NCBI GenBank assembly: GCA_022041995.1
Contig: CP074381.1
Location: 3,844,001 to 3,908,000 of the forward strand
DNA: 64,000 bases
Direction: 5' to 3'
Source of the DNA: Cupriavidus necator
GTDB lineage: Bacteria > Pseudomonadota > Gammaproteobacteria > Burkholderiales > Burkholderiaceae
The notes below the pieces were generated by a model, which saw only the letters and a program-made list of their open reading frames with translations, was not told where the DNA came from and ran no database searches. Position 1 is the stretch's first letter; every line of letters starts with the position of its first letter. The position numbers were made by a program, and so were the translations under genes. Shown here one piece after another: positions 30,258-45,570 of this stretch.

Positions 30258-31280
30258 TCAAGGCTCCTGTATCGACGAAACGTCCTTCAGGATCACCTGC
30301 CATTGGATCGATTCCGAGCGGATCGCGGTGGCGAACGCCTCCGGCGAGTCGCGCAGCGGCGTGACCCCCGCTGCCTGCAGGCGCGAACGCACCTCGCGCT
30401 CGGACATGACGGCGTCGAGCTCGACCGCCAGCCTGGCGACGATCGCACGCGGCGTCTTGGCCGGCGCCATCACGCCAAACCAGGCGGCCGCGGCATAGCC
30501 TTCCAGCCCCGACTCCTGCAGCGTCGGCACCAGCGGTGCCAGCGGCGAGCGGGCCACGCCCGTCACCCCGACCAGGCGCAGCCCACCGTTCCTGACCTGG
30601 CCCTGGACCGCGGCAAACGAACAGAAACACGCACTGACGCGGCCGGCCAGCATCTCCTGGACCACGGCGGACTCGCCCTTGGCGGTCACCAGCGGCACGC
30701 CGCTGCGGATGCCGCGCACGGCGTACTCGGCGTACAGGTGAGAGGGGCTGCCCGGCTGGCCGTAGCCATAGCTGTAGGAGCCGGGGTTCGACTTCACGGC
30801 GGTCATCCATTGCTCCGGCGTGCGCATTGGCAGCCTGGCATCGATCACCAGGAACAGCGGCGTGGTGGCCACGCGCGCCACCGGCGTGAAATCGCGCACG
30901 ACGTCGTATGGCACCGGCTCCAGTCCGGGCTGGATCAGCATATTGGCCTGGTGCAACAACAGGGTGTGGCCATCGGAGCTGGCCTTGGCGACCACGTCGC
31001 CGGCGATGGTGCCGGCGGCGCCGGGCCGGTTGTCGACCTCCACCGGCACGCCCAGACGTGCGGACAGGCGCTCGGCCAGCATGCGCGCCACCGCATCGGC
31101 AACGCCGCCGGCCGGGAACGGCACGATCAGGCGCATCGGTCGGTCGGGGAACGACATGCTGCGGGCGAGCTGCTGGGTCCCGGCATGCGCCGGCATGGCC
31201 GGCACCGCCAGCGCCAGCGTGGCACACCCCAGGGCATACAGGCACAGGAAAGGCTGGAGCCAGCGCCGGACTGCGCCCAT
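30258..31280 (-). CDS. Bug-family periplasmic substrate-binding protein (TctC-like)
   Basis: 340 residues. A signal peptide ending in PAHA, then the Bug fold: RPMRLIVPFPAGGVADAVARML, VDNRPGAAGTIAGDVVAKASSDGHTLL and the C-terminal AVELDAVMSEREVRSRLQAAGVTP. This tripartite tricarboxylate transporter receptor family is greatly expanded in Cupriavidus and relatives; ligands are usually small carboxylates. No membrane components lie nearby, so it is an orphan. Confidence 0.92.
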   Translation of the reverse strand: MGAVRRWLQPFLCLYALGCATLALAVPAMPAHAGTQQLARSMSFPDRPMRLIVPFPAGGVADAVARMLAERLSARLGVPVEVDNRPGAAGTIAGDVVAKASSDGHTLLLHQANMLIQPGLEPVPYDVVRDFTPVARVATTPLFLVIDARLPMRTPEQWMTAVKSNPGSYSYGYGQPGSPSHLYAEYAVRGIRSGVPLVTAKGESAVVQEMLAGRVSACFCSFAAVQGQVRNGGLRLVGVTGVARSPLAPLVPTLQESGLEGYAAAAWFGVMAPAKTPRAIVARLAVELDAVMSEREVRSRLQAAGVTPLRDSPEAFATAIRSESIQWQVILKDVSSIQEP

Positions 31281-31556
31281 TGGGGGCGCGGCGCCAACTT
31301 TGCTTTACCTCGCCAAAGCCGCGACACATTGCGCACTTCGGGCATCAATTTCCTCCGGCCGGTCTCCTGAGGAGGCGGCAAGCTGGTTCTGGGGAAAAAG
31401 GATTTGCGAGGCAGTTTCCGTTAGTTGTTTTTGAAAATTGTAAGGACATTGCCCAGGCCACCACAGACACGTAAACCATAGCCGGGAGAACCCTGAAGGC
31501 CCCGCCAGGCCTTGCCAAACGCGCCATGGCCACCGGGACGCACGGGCCTCGCTGGC

Positions 31557-31562
31557 TATAAT
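31557..31562 (+). promoter_or_regulatory. -10 box immediately before the GNAT gene
   Basis: TATAAT ends six bases before the ATG at 31569. If used, transcription would begin at or near the A of the start codon, giving a leaderless mRNA. No -35 hexamer is evident. Confidence 0.45.
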
Positions 31563-31568
31563 CGGCCG

Positions 31569-32105
31569 ATGACGATTTACACCCTGCGGCCGATGGTCAC
31601 CGCCGACCTGCCGGCCGTGCTGGCGGTGCAAGCCAGCTGCTATACCGAAGTCCTGCTGGAGAGCCATGCCGCGCTGGCAAGCCGGCTGGCGCTGTCCCCC
31701 GCCACCTGCTGGGTCGCGCATGATCCCGGACATCCCGGCGCGCTCGCCGCCTACCTCTTTACCCACGCCTGGCCCGAAGCCACCCTGCCGCCGCTGGACG
31801 GCGTTCTCGACGATCGCTGGCGTGGCGCCGGGCCGGACACCCTCACCTGGTTTGTGCACGACATGGCCGTGGCGCCCGCCGGACGCGGCGCCGGCCTGGC
31901 GCCGCGCCTGTACGCGGCGGCACAGGCGGCCGCGCGCGCCGCGGGGCTGCGGCGTTCGCGGCTGATCGCGGTGCAGTCGGCCGCGCCGTGGTGGCGCAGG
32001 CTCGGGTACGCCCCGGTGGCGGCGCACATGGCCGCCGCCCATGCGGCCAAGCTGGCCAGCTACGGCGCCAGTGCGATGCTGATGGAGCGCACGCTGGCCG
32101 ACTGA
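31569..32105 (+). CDS. GNAT-family N-acetyltransferase
   Basis: 178 residues from [17 protein letters not shown]. The acetyl-CoA site is in the [21 protein letters not shown] stretch and the later PWWRRLGY matches GNAT motif B. The substrate is unknown. An in-frame start further upstream (31512) would add residues without homology. There is no Shine-Dalgarno sequence before the ATG. Confidence 0.9.
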   Translation: MTIYTLRPMVTADLPAVLAVQASCYTEVLLESHAALASRLALSPATCWVAHDPGHPGALAAYLFTHAWPEATLPPLDGVLDDRWRGAGPDTLTWFVHDMAVAPAGRGAGLAPRLYAAAQAAARAAGLRRSRLIAVQSAAPWWRRLGYAPVAAHMAAAHAAKLASYGASAMLMERTLAD

Positions 32106-32129
32106 GCGCTGCGCCGGCGCCAGGACGAC

Positions 32130-32164
32130 AAAAAGCCCGCCGGCTTGCGCCAGGCGGGCTTTTT
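32130..32164. terminator. bidirectional terminator between the GNAT gene and gltD
   Basis: Arms AAAAAGCCCGCC/GGCGGGCTTTTT around an 11-base loop. It lies between convergent genes and can serve both. Confidence 0.9.
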
Positions 32165-32181
32165 GTTCTTGCCGGGATGAA

Positions 32182-33645
<1,464 letters not shown>

Positions 33646-33765
33646 GTTGCGTCCTTGGTCATGCTGCGCGGGACCGGCGGCGTCGCCGGCCCTGCGGTGG
33701 GGTCAGAATCTTGTCAGGGCCGCGGCGGCTGCCGCGGCCCCTCTGCGTCGTTGCGTTGCGCTCGC

Positions 33766-38571
<4,806 letters not shown>

Positions 38572-38758
38572 GGGCTGAATTCCGGTGAAGGCTGCGCGAA
38601 CTGGCTGGGCGTACCGGAACGGGGACCGCGCGCTTTCTCGTTTTTATTCCTCCACCCAGACCGGAAACCGGCGGGACGGAAAATGGGGACGAAGCTGTCA
38701 GCGGGCCGCAGCGGCGTACACGAGCGTGACGCGCCGCACAATGACTGTGGGTGGAGCA

Positions 38759-38787
38759 ACTATATGGGAATCGCGTTCGCCTCGCAA
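38759..38787 (-). promoter_or_regulatory. sigma-70-type promoter for gltBD
   Basis: On the minus strand TTGCGA (38787-38782), a 17-base spacer and TATAGT (38764-38759). It would give a leader of about 180 nt before the gltB GTG. The -35 lies seven bases from the edge of the RAYT element. Confidence 0.6.
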
Positions 38788-38811
38788 AATTTTTAAATGG
38801 GGTCAGATAAC

Positions 38812-38847
38812 ATTAAATTAGGCACCGTTTCGGTGACCCAATTAAAT
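38812..38847. repeat. imperfect hairpin at the 3' end of the RAYT gene
   Basis: The arm ATTAAATTAGGCACCG and the complement of its partner, ATTTAATTGGGTCACCG, differ by two substitutions and one bulged base, around a TTT loop. It is AT-rich, unlike the surroundings, and lies ten bases beyond the transposase stop. RAYT enzymes act on such REP-like hairpins. Confidence 0.65.
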
Positions 38848-38856
38848 AGGGACATA

Positions 38857-39582
38857 TTAGTTTTGCGACGGCCTTGACACATTTGCTGATGTCGTTTGCA
38901 CCTTTTTGGGGCGTCCTTTTGGCAACGGTTGCACGCGCCGCGTTGCGTGCCGCTCCAATTGGGCCAGGAACGCTTCGTCGCCAAGTGGCCAGCCGCTATG
39001 GGCATGGTTGCGCAGTGTCTCCAGGGTCTTGCCCGACAGGCCCTCGGCGGTCAGCATCCGGTAGTTCGACTGCCGCTCGAACGGCGTATTGCCCAGTTCC
39101 CAGTACGCGGAGTGGTCGCTCACAAACGGGCTGGCCTCGATACCGGCGTGATGGTGGTAACTGCTCCAGCGATCGGCCTCCGGGGTGCTCACCTCACCCG
39201 CGCGCAGCGCGTTGCCCTCCACATAGAGCATCGCCGGCAGCATCCACCGGGCGGGGTCGAACACCGCGGAACGGAAGCGCCCTTCCCACAGCGTGCCGGT
39301 GCGGCTGGCCACCCGGTTGAAGTAGCGCGCATAGCGCCGCCCCACCGCCTGCATGGTCAGGCTCAGCGAGTCTGCCCCCTTGGGCGTGGCCACCAGGTGC
39401 ACGTGGTTGGGCCGCAGCGTGTAGGCATGGATGGCAAGGTCATGCTCGCGCGCGGCCATGCGCAGGCAGTCGAGGTAGTGCAGGTAGTCGTCCGGCCCCA
39501 GGAACACGTGCTGGCGGTTGTTGCCGCGCTGCAACACCAGGGCGGGCAGACCGGCGGGGGAAAAGCGGGGAAGGCGTGCCAT
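38857..39582 (-). CDS. REP-associated tyrosine transposase (RAYT, Y1 superfamily)
   Basis: 241 residues. The Y1 fold is shown by RGNNRQHVFLGPDDYLHYLD, the metal-binding HVH (residues 60-62) in TLRPNHVHLVATP, a likely catalytic tyrosine in MQAVGRRYARYFNR (Y84 or Y87) and the family-typical TGTLWEGRFRSAVF. These enzymes nick single-stranded REP/hairpin DNA and are usually single-copy domesticated relatives of IS200/IS605 transposases. It is inserted between gltB and dgt. The C-terminus (PKGRPKKVQTTSANVSRPSQN) is basic. Confidence 0.93.
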   Translation of the reverse strand: MARLPRFSPAGLPALVLQRGNNRQHVFLGPDDYLHYLDCLRMAAREHDLAIHAYTLRPNHVHLVATPKGADSLSLTMQAVGRRYARYFNRVASRTGTLWEGRFRSAVFDPARWMLPAMLYVEGNALRAGEVSTPEADRWSSYHHHAGIEASPFVSDHSAYWELGNTPFERQSNYRMLTAEGLSGKTLETLRNHAHSGWPLGDEAFLAQLERHATRRVQPLPKGRPKKVQTTSANVSRPSQN

Positions 39583-39682
39583 GACAGGTCATGCGAGCGT
39601 TGATGCCCGCATGATAGCCTGATCCGTCCCCACTTATGCGGCAGGCTGGCGTGCCGATCGGAGGGCCAGCCCGAACGCGCCC

Positions 39683-40819
39683 TCAGTTGCCTTCGCTGAC
39701 CGCGAAGATGCGGCGGTGCTCACGGATCGCGTAGCGGTCGGTCATGCCCGCGATGTAGTGGGCAATCAGCCGCGACTGGTCGCCCCCGTGGCTGGCCTGG
39801 TACTGCGGCGGCAGCAGACGCGGGTCGGACATGAAGGCCTGGAACAGGTCGCCGACAATGCGCTGCGCCTTGGCCGACATGCGCATCACCAGGTAATGCC
39901 GGTACAGGTGCCGGAACAGGAAGCGCTTGAGCTCGGCCGCCTCTTCATGCATCTGCGGGCTGAAGCCGACCAGCGGGCCTGCCGCGCGCACCGCGTCGAT
40001 ATTGCGCGGGTTGGCCGCGGCGATATTGCGGCTGGTGGTCTCGATCAGGTCGACGATCAGCGTATTGATCATGCGCCGGACCGTCTCGTTGATGGCGCGC
40101 CGGCCGTTGACGCCGGGGAAGACAGCGGCCACCTCGGCGCGGTGGCGGGCCCACATCGGCACCTCGTCCAGCTGCTCCAGCGTCAGCAGCCCCGAGCGCA
40201 GGCCGTCGTCGATATCGTGGTTGTTGTAGGCGATCTCGTCGGCCAGGTTGGCCAGCTGCGCCTCCAGCGACGGCTGCGTGCCCTCCAGGAAGCGCCGGCC
40301 CAGTTCGCCCAGCGCCGAGGCGTTGACCCGCGAGCAATGCTTGAGGATGCCCTCGCGCGTCTCAAAGGTCAGGTTCAGCCCGTTGAAGCCGCCGTAGCGC
40401 TCTTCCAGCTCGTCCACCACCAGCAGGCTCTGCAGGTTGTGCTCGAAGCCGCCGTGGTTCTTCATACAGGTATTGAGCGCATCCTGACCGGCGTGGCCGA
40501 AGGGGGTGTGCCCCAGGTCGTGTGCCAGCGAGATCGCCTCGACCAGGTCTTCATTGAGGCGCAGGTTGCGCGCGATCGAACGGGCGATCTGCGCCACCTC
40601 CAGGCTGTGGGTCAGCCGGGTGCGGAACAGGTCCCCTTCATGGTTGACGAAGACCTGGGTCTTGTACTCGAGCCGCCGGAACGCCGTGCTGTGGATGACC
40701 CGGTCGCGGTCGCGCTGGAATTCGCTGCGCGACAGCGATGCGGGTTCGGCATGCACCCGCCCGCGCGTCTGCGCAGAGCGGGCGGCGTAAGGGGCGAGAT
40801 GGCTTTCAAAGTCGGTCAT
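39683..40819 (-). CDS. dgt: deoxyguanosinetriphosphate triphosphohydrolase-like protein
   Basis: 378 residues of the HD superfamily. [18 protein letters not shown] supplies the first His and [19 protein letters not shown] the HD motif; the later [16 protein letters not shown] completes the site. It removes triphosphate from dNTPs. It overlaps the aroB stop by four bases, part of the pil-aroKB-dgt arrangement. Confidence 0.95.
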   Translation of the reverse strand: MTDFESHLAPYAARSAQTRGRVHAEPASLSRSEFQRDRDRVIHSTAFRRLEYKTQVFVNHEGDLFRTRLTHSLEVAQIARSIARNLRLNEDLVEAISLAHDLGHTPFGHAGQDALNTCMKNHGGFEHNLQSLLVVDELEERYGGFNGLNLTFETREGILKHCSRVNASALGELGRRFLEGTQPSLEAQLANLADEIAYNNHDIDDGLRSGLLTLEQLDEVPMWARHRAEVAAVFPGVNGRRAINETVRRMINTLIVDLIETTSRNIAAANPRNIDAVRAAGPLVGFSPQMHEEAAELKRFLFRHLYRHYLVMRMSAKAQRIVGDLFQAFMSDPRLLPPQYQASHGGDQSRLIAHYIAGMTDRYAIREHRRIFAVSEGN

Positions 40820-41973
40820 GCGGCGCGTCCGGTGGCTGGGGCGGGGTGGCGAGGCATAACCGATCGGTCAGGCGACCGGGCCTCGGTGGGTGGTTTCAAG
40901 ACTGCGTGCGCAAGCGTCGCACGCAGGTCGGCGTCCGGCACGGTGGTGATAAACGCTTCGCCGAGCTTTTTCAGCAGGATGAACTTGATGCTGCCGGCCT
41001 CGGCCTTCTTGTCGACCTTCATCAGTTCGATATAGCGATCGGCGCCCAGTTCCGGCGCCACCACCGGCAGCATGGCTGCCTGGGTCAGGGTGCGGATGCG
41101 CGCGAGCGTCTCGATATCGATAAAGCCCAGCCGGTGCGAGAGGTCGGCGGCCATCACCATGCCGCAGCCCACGGCCTCGCCGTGCAGCCAGGCGCCGTAG
41201 CCCATGCCGGCCTCGATCGCATGGCCGAAGGTGTGGCCGAAATTGAGGATGGCGCGCAGGCCGCCCTCGCGCTCATCCTGGGCCACCACGCCGGCCTTGA
41301 TCTCGCAGGAGCGCTGCACGGCGAGCGCCATCAGGTCCGGGTCGCAGGCATTCAGCGGCTTGATGTTGCGCTCGATCCAGCCGAAGTACTCGGCATCGGC
41401 GATGGCGCCGTGCTTGATGACCTCGGCCATCCCGGCGGCCAGCTCGCGCGCGGGCAACGTGCGCAGCGTGTCGATATCGGCGATCACCGCGTTGGGCTGG
41501 TGGAACGCGCCGATCATGTTCTTGCCCAGCGGGTGGTTGATGCCAGTCTTGCCGCCCACCGACGAATCCACCTGCGCCAGCAGCGTGGTCGGCATCTGGA
41601 TAAAGGGTACGCCGCGCATGTAGCAGGCGGCGGCAAACCCGGTCATGTCGCCCACCACGCCGCCGCCCAGCGCGACCAGCGTGGTCTTGCGGTCGGCGCC
41701 GGCCTGCAGCAGCGCGTCGAAGATCCGGTTCAGCGTTTCCCAGTGCTTGAAGGCTTCGCCGTCGGGCAGCGTGACGGTGCGCACGGTCTTGCCGAGCGCG
41801 GCCAGCGCGGCCTCGACACGCGCCGCATAGAGCGGGCCGACGGTTTCGTTGGTGACGATGACGGCGTGCTGCCCGCGCACATGCGGGCGCAGCAGTTCGG
41901 CGTTGTCCAGCAGGCCGGTACCGATATGGATGGGGTAGCTGCGCTCGCCCAGGTCGACTTCAAGCGTAATCAT
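40816..41973 (-). CDS. aroB: 3-dehydroquinate synthase
   Basis: 385 residues, somewhat longer than E. coli AroB because of a Pro/Ala/Arg tail. The NAD site [13 protein letters not shown] and the zinc ligands in HGEAVGCGM and [12 protein letters not shown] are present. Second step of the shikimate pathway. It overlaps aroK (ATGA) upstream and dgt downstream. Confidence 0.96.
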   Translation of the reverse strand: MITLEVDLGERSYPIHIGTGLLDNAELLRPHVRGQHAVIVTNETVGPLYAARVEAALAALGKTVRTVTLPDGEAFKHWETLNRIFDALLQAGADRKTTLVALGGGVVGDMTGFAAACYMRGVPFIQMPTTLLAQVDSSVGGKTGINHPLGKNMIGAFHQPNAVIADIDTLRTLPARELAAGMAEVIKHGAIADAEYFGWIERNIKPLNACDPDLMALAVQRSCEIKAGVVAQDEREGGLRAILNFGHTFGHAIEAGMGYGAWLHGEAVGCGMVMAADLSHRLGFIDIETLARIRTLTQAAMLPVVAPELGADRYIELMKVDKKAEAGSIKFILLKKLGEAFITTVPDADLRATLAHAVLKPPTEARSPDRSVMPRHPAPATGRAA

Positions 41974-42650
41974 GGATTGTGGTCCTGCGCCGGCGGCTCC
42001 GACTCTTCCGGCGGCGCGGAAGCCGGCTGCGGCGGATCGATCGGAAAACCGGCCATTTCAAGTTGCATCAACACCATATTAGCAAGCTGCGCCACCGAGG
42101 GCTTGCCGGTTTCGATGATGAAGTCGGCGACTTCGCGGTACAGCGGGTCGCGCTCGGCGTACAGCGCCTCGAGCTTGCCCTTGGGGTCCTCGGCCTGCAG
42201 CAGCGGCCGGTTGCGGTCGTGTCGGGTGCGCAGCCACAGGTCGTGCGGGCTGGCGCGCAGGTACACGACCGTGCCGCGGGACTTCAGCACCTCGCGGTTC
42301 TCGGCACGCAGCACGGCGCCGCCGCCGGTGGCCAGCACAATGCCCTGGCGCGCGGCCAGGTCGCGGATCATGGCGGCCTCGCGGTCGCGGAAGCCTGCCT
42401 CGCCCTCGACTTCGAAGATCACCGGGATGCGGACACCGCAGTGCGCCTCCAGTTCATGGTCGGAATCGAAGAACGGATAGTGCAGGCGCCGCGCCACCGT
42501 GCGGCCCACGGTGGTCTTGCCGGCGCCCATCAGGCCGACGAAAAAGAGATTGGGTCGATCGGATTCCGGTCGCTCGGAGTCGGATCGATCGGCGTCGCGC
42601 CGATCCTGGGCCTGGCGCTGTGCCGCCGGGCCTGTCGCTGAGGCTGTCAC
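41970..42650 (-). CDS. aroK: shikimate kinase
   Basis: 226 residues if the GTG at 42648-42650 is used. The kinase core begins near residue 34 with [37 protein letters not shown] and LATGGGAVL are the shikimate and nucleotide sites. The first 33 residues are an Asp/Arg/Ser-rich low-complexity stretch made of GATCGG-like repeats, and no Met lies between it and the core, so the start is uncertain. A strong terminator separates it from pilQ, so it probably has its own promoter. Confidence 0.93.
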   Translation of the reverse strand: MTASATGPAAQRQAQDRRDADRSDSERPESDRPNLFFVGLMGAGKTTVGRTVARRLHYPFFDSDHELEAHCGVRIPVIFEVEGEAGFRDREAAMIRDLAARQGIVLATGGGAVLRAENREVLKSRGTVVYLRASPHDLWLRTRHDRNRPLLQAEDPKGKLEALYAERDPLYREVADFIIETGKPSVAQLANMVLMQLEMAGFPIDPPQPASAPPEESEPPAQDHNP

Positions 42651-42805
42651 TGGACTGTCGTTCGGGAGCGCGGCATGCGGGCCGTCCTCCCGGTTGGGAA
42701 CTGCATCATCTTCTTATGTTGTGGCGCGGCCGGCAAGTGGCGAATGCGGCATGGCCCACATGGCTGGCCCGTCCCGGGGCCGTCTCCGGGCGCCCCGCGG
42801 CGCGC

Positions 42806-42834
42806 AAAAAAAGGCCGCATCCCTCGATGCGGCC
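42806..42834 (-). terminator. terminator after pilQ
   Basis: Stem GGCCGCAT/ATGCGGCC with a six-base loop, followed on the minus strand by seven T residues, 41 bases past the pilQ stop. Confidence 0.93.
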
Positions 42835-42874
42835 TGCCAGTCTACTGTATCCGGCGCCTCCGGACGCCATGTCC

Positions 42875-45022
42875 CTACCTGAGCGACACGCTCTCGTTCA
42901 GGATGCGCGGGGTCAGGAACACCAGCAGCTCGGTGCGGTTGCGCACCTTGGCGTTGCTCTTGAACAGGTTGCCCAGCACCGGGATATCGCCCAGCAGCGG
43001 CACCTTGTCGGTGTCGTTGGACTCTGTCTGTGTATAGATACCGCCGATCACAACCGTGCCGCCGTTCTCCACCAGCACCTGGGTCTGCACGTGCTTGGTG
43101 TCGATCGCAAAGCCCGAGGTGGTCTGGATGCCCACGCTGTCCTTGTTCACGTCAACGTCCAGCAGCACATTGCCTTCGGGCGTGATCTGCGGCGTCACTT
43201 CCAGCTTCAGGTTGGCCTTGCGGAACTGCACCGAGGTCGCACCGCTGGAGGTCGCCGCCTGGTACGGCAGCTCGGTACCCTGCTCGATCAGCGCCTTGAT
43301 GTTGTTGGCCGTGACCACGCGCGGGCTGGAGATGATCTTGCCCTTGCCATCCGCTTCCAGCGCCGACAGCTCCAGTGCCAGGAATTTGGTGGCGGCGCTG
43401 TTGAACAGACTGACCGCGACATTGGCCGGGTTGGTGCCGTTGATAGCACCGGCCGGCAGGCTCAGGAACGGGCCGTTGTCGGAGGTCGCCCCGGGCAGCA
43501 CGTTGTTGTACGTGTTGCCGACGCGGGCGTTGTTGTACTGCCCGGCAAAGCCCAGCTTCACGCCCAGGTTGCGGCTGAAGGTATCGGTGGCCTCGACGAT
43601 GCGCGCCTCGATGATCACCTGGCGCACCGGGATGTCGATTTTGCCGATGAAGCTCTGCACCTCTTCCAGCTTGCTGGCGATATCCGAGACGAAGAGCTGG
43701 TTGGTGCGCGCATCGGCCGTCAGCGAACCGCGCCTTGACAGCATGCGCGTACTGGCGCCCGCCGCCCCTGGCACCGCAATGGGCGCCACGGCAGCACCGC
43801 CGCCGGCAGCCATGCCCAGCAGCATCTTGCGCACGTCCTCGGCGCGCTGGTAGTTGAGCTGGAACACCTGGCTGCGGATTGGCTCCAGGTCGTTGATCTG
43901 CTGCTGCGACTCCAGCTCCAGCTTTTCCTTGGTCTGCAGCTCGGCCTTGGGAGCGACCCACAGCACATTGCCGTTGCGCCGCGAGGCCAGGCCCTTGGCA
44001 TCCATCACGATCTGCAGTGCCTGGTCCCAGGGCACATCCTTCAGGCGCAGCGTGATGTTGCCCTGCACGCTTTCGCTGGTGATGATGTTCAGGTTGGTAA
44101 AGTCGGCGAACACCTGCAGCAGCGAGCGGATGTCGATGTTCTGGAAGTTCAGCGACAGGCGCTCGCCGCGGTAGCCCGGGCCGCTGATCAGCTTGGTCGG
44201 GTCTTCCTTGACCGGGCGCACCTCGACCACGAACTGCGTGTCGGTCTGGTACGAGCTGTATTCCCAGTTGCCGCGCGGCTCGATCGTCAGGCGGGCGTTG
44301 CCGTTCGCATCGGAGGCGCGCATGCCCTGCACCGGCGAGCCAAAGTCGCTGACGTCGAAGTGCCGCCGCAGGTTCTCCGGCAGCGTGGTGCCGAGGAAAT
44401 CCACCACCACGTTCTTGCCCTGTTGCGCAATATTGATTCCCGATTCGCGCGAGGACAGGTCCACCACCACGCGCCCGGCGCCATCGGCGCCGCGGCGGAA
44501 GTCGATATGGCGCACCGACGGCCGCGCCGCCGCGGCTGCAGGCGTCGCCGTCGCAGCCGGCGCAAACGTGGGCACAGCGTTCTTGAGCGCCGGCGCCACA
44601 TTATCCAGCGCCACCACGAAGACATTGCCGCGCTGGTCGGTGCGATAGGTGGCGTTGCGCGTGAGGTCGAGGACCACGCGGGTGCGGTCGCCGATCTGCA
44701 CCACGTTGGCGGACTTGACCAGCTTGCCGCCGTAGTCATACTGCGCGCGCCGCTTGTCAAAGCCAGTATCGAAGAAATCGATCGCGAGCCGTGCCGGGTT
44801 CTGCGTGGTGAAGTCCGCCGGCTTCTGCGCCAGCGGCCGTTCGAGTTCAATTGTGAACACGGTCTGCTCCCCGACCATGCTGACGTCAACCGCCTTGATC
44901 CGGTTGCTTTGTGCCAGTGCGGCCGGCGCGGCAATCACCAGCAACAGCGCCAGCGCCAGCGCCAGCGCCATCGTCGTCTTTGCGGCGCCCGCGAGCGCAC
45001 GGTACCAGCGCGTGAGGGTCAT
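42875..45022 (-). CDS. pilQ: type IV pilus secretin PilQ
   Basis: The start is the ATG at 45020-45022 (MTLTRWYRALAG), overlapping the pilP stop; 715 residues. A signal peptide ends at AALAQ. Two AMIN domains (VFTIELERPLAQKPADF; GRVVVDLSSRESGINI) bind peptidoglycan, then N-domains (ISLNFQNIDIRSLLQVFADF-like and KDVPWDQALQIVMDAKGL) and the secretin barrel with EATDTFSRNLGVKLGF and VPLLGDIPVLGNLFKS. It forms the outer-membrane pore for the pilus. Confidence 0.97.
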   Translation of the reverse strand: MTLTRWYRALAGAAKTTMALALALALLLVIAAPAALAQSNRIKAVDVSMVGEQTVFTIELERPLAQKPADFTTQNPARLAIDFFDTGFDKRRAQYDYGGKLVKSANVVQIGDRTRVVLDLTRNATYRTDQRGNVFVVALDNVAPALKNAVPTFAPAATATPAAAAARPSVRHIDFRRGADGAGRVVVDLSSRESGINIAQQGKNVVVDFLGTTLPENLRRHFDVSDFGSPVQGMRASDANGNARLTIEPRGNWEYSSYQTDTQFVVEVRPVKEDPTKLISGPGYRGERLSLNFQNIDIRSLLQVFADFTNLNIITSESVQGNITLRLKDVPWDQALQIVMDAKGLASRRNGNVLWVAPKAELQTKEKLELESQQQINDLEPIRSQVFQLNYQRAEDVRKMLLGMAAGGGAAVAPIAVPGAAGASTRMLSRRGSLTADARTNQLFVSDIASKLEEVQSFIGKIDIPVRQVIIEARIVEATDTFSRNLGVKLGFAGQYNNARVGNTYNNVLPGATSDNGPFLSLPAGAINGTNPANVAVSLFNSAATKFLALELSALEADGKGKIISSPRVVTANNIKALIEQGTELPYQAATSSGATSVQFRKANLKLEVTPQITPEGNVLLDVDVNKDSVGIQTTSGFAIDTKHVQTQVLVENGGTVVIGGIYTQTESNDTDKVPLLGDIPVLGNLFKSNAKVRNRTELLVFLTPRILNESVSLR

Positions 45023-45570
45023 GCCGCCACCTCCAGCTTCAGGCTGGTCATTTTCTCTTTCCACTCTGATACCCCCTCCCGGACCAATTCGCGCAGCACG
45101 ATCTCCTGATCGGTGATGCGGACCACCCGGCCATAGCTCTGGCCGAGATACTGACCCACCTTGATATGGTGGATCTTGTTATCAACCCGCACGATGCCGA
45201 AGGTCTCCCCGTGCTTCGTCATCATCCCGAGCATCTTGAAGTTCTCGAGCGGGTAGTCCTCCAGCGGCTCGCGGCGCCGCCCGGCTTCGGGCGAATCCGC
45301 CAGCGTCTTGTTCAGCTCGCCGATCTTGGCCTGCGCGAACGGCTCGGGCGCCGTGGCTGCGGCGTACTCGCGCGGCACATAGGGCCGGGCGTCGGGCAGC
45401 GGCTCGGGCGGCTTGGCGCGCGCGCTGCGGGTGGCATCCATCCACTGGCGCAAGGCGTCTTCATCGCTGGCGCCGCAGGCGCCCAGCAGGCCGACGGCCA
45501 GCGCCGCCGCCGCGAACGTGCGTGGCGCCGTGGTCCAGGCGAGGCTGCGGGTACGAACGGTGCGGCTCAT
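45019..45570 (-). CDS. pilP: type IV pilus lipoprotein PilP
   Basis: The start is the ATG at 45568-45570, overlapping pilO; 183 residues. Lipobox LGAC (Cys ~32), a disordered Pro-rich segment, then the C-terminal beta domain RREPLEDYPLENFKMLGMM...VDNKIHHIKVGQYLGQSYGRVVRI. It links the PilNO inner-membrane complex to PilQ. Confidence 0.95.
   Translation of the reverse strand: MSRTVRTRSLAWTTAPRTFAAAALAVGLLGACGASDEDALRQWMDATRSARAKPPEPLPDARPYVPREYAAATAPEPFAQAKIGELNKTLADSPEAGRRREPLEDYPLENFKMLGMMTKHGETFGIVRVDNKIHHIKVGQYLGQSYGRVVRITDQEIVLRELVREGVSEWKEKMTSLKLEVAA

Larger units (their letters stand above)
38795..39635 (-). mobile_element. RAYT-type element bounded by imperfect inverted repeats
   Basis: The left end AAATGGGGTCAGATAA (38795-38810) and the right end, whose complement is AAGTGGGGACGGATCA (39620-39635), match at 12 of 16 positions in inverted orientation. 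They enclose the transposase gene and a 36-base hairpin. No obvious target duplication is visible. The boundary is my inference. Confidence 0.55.
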
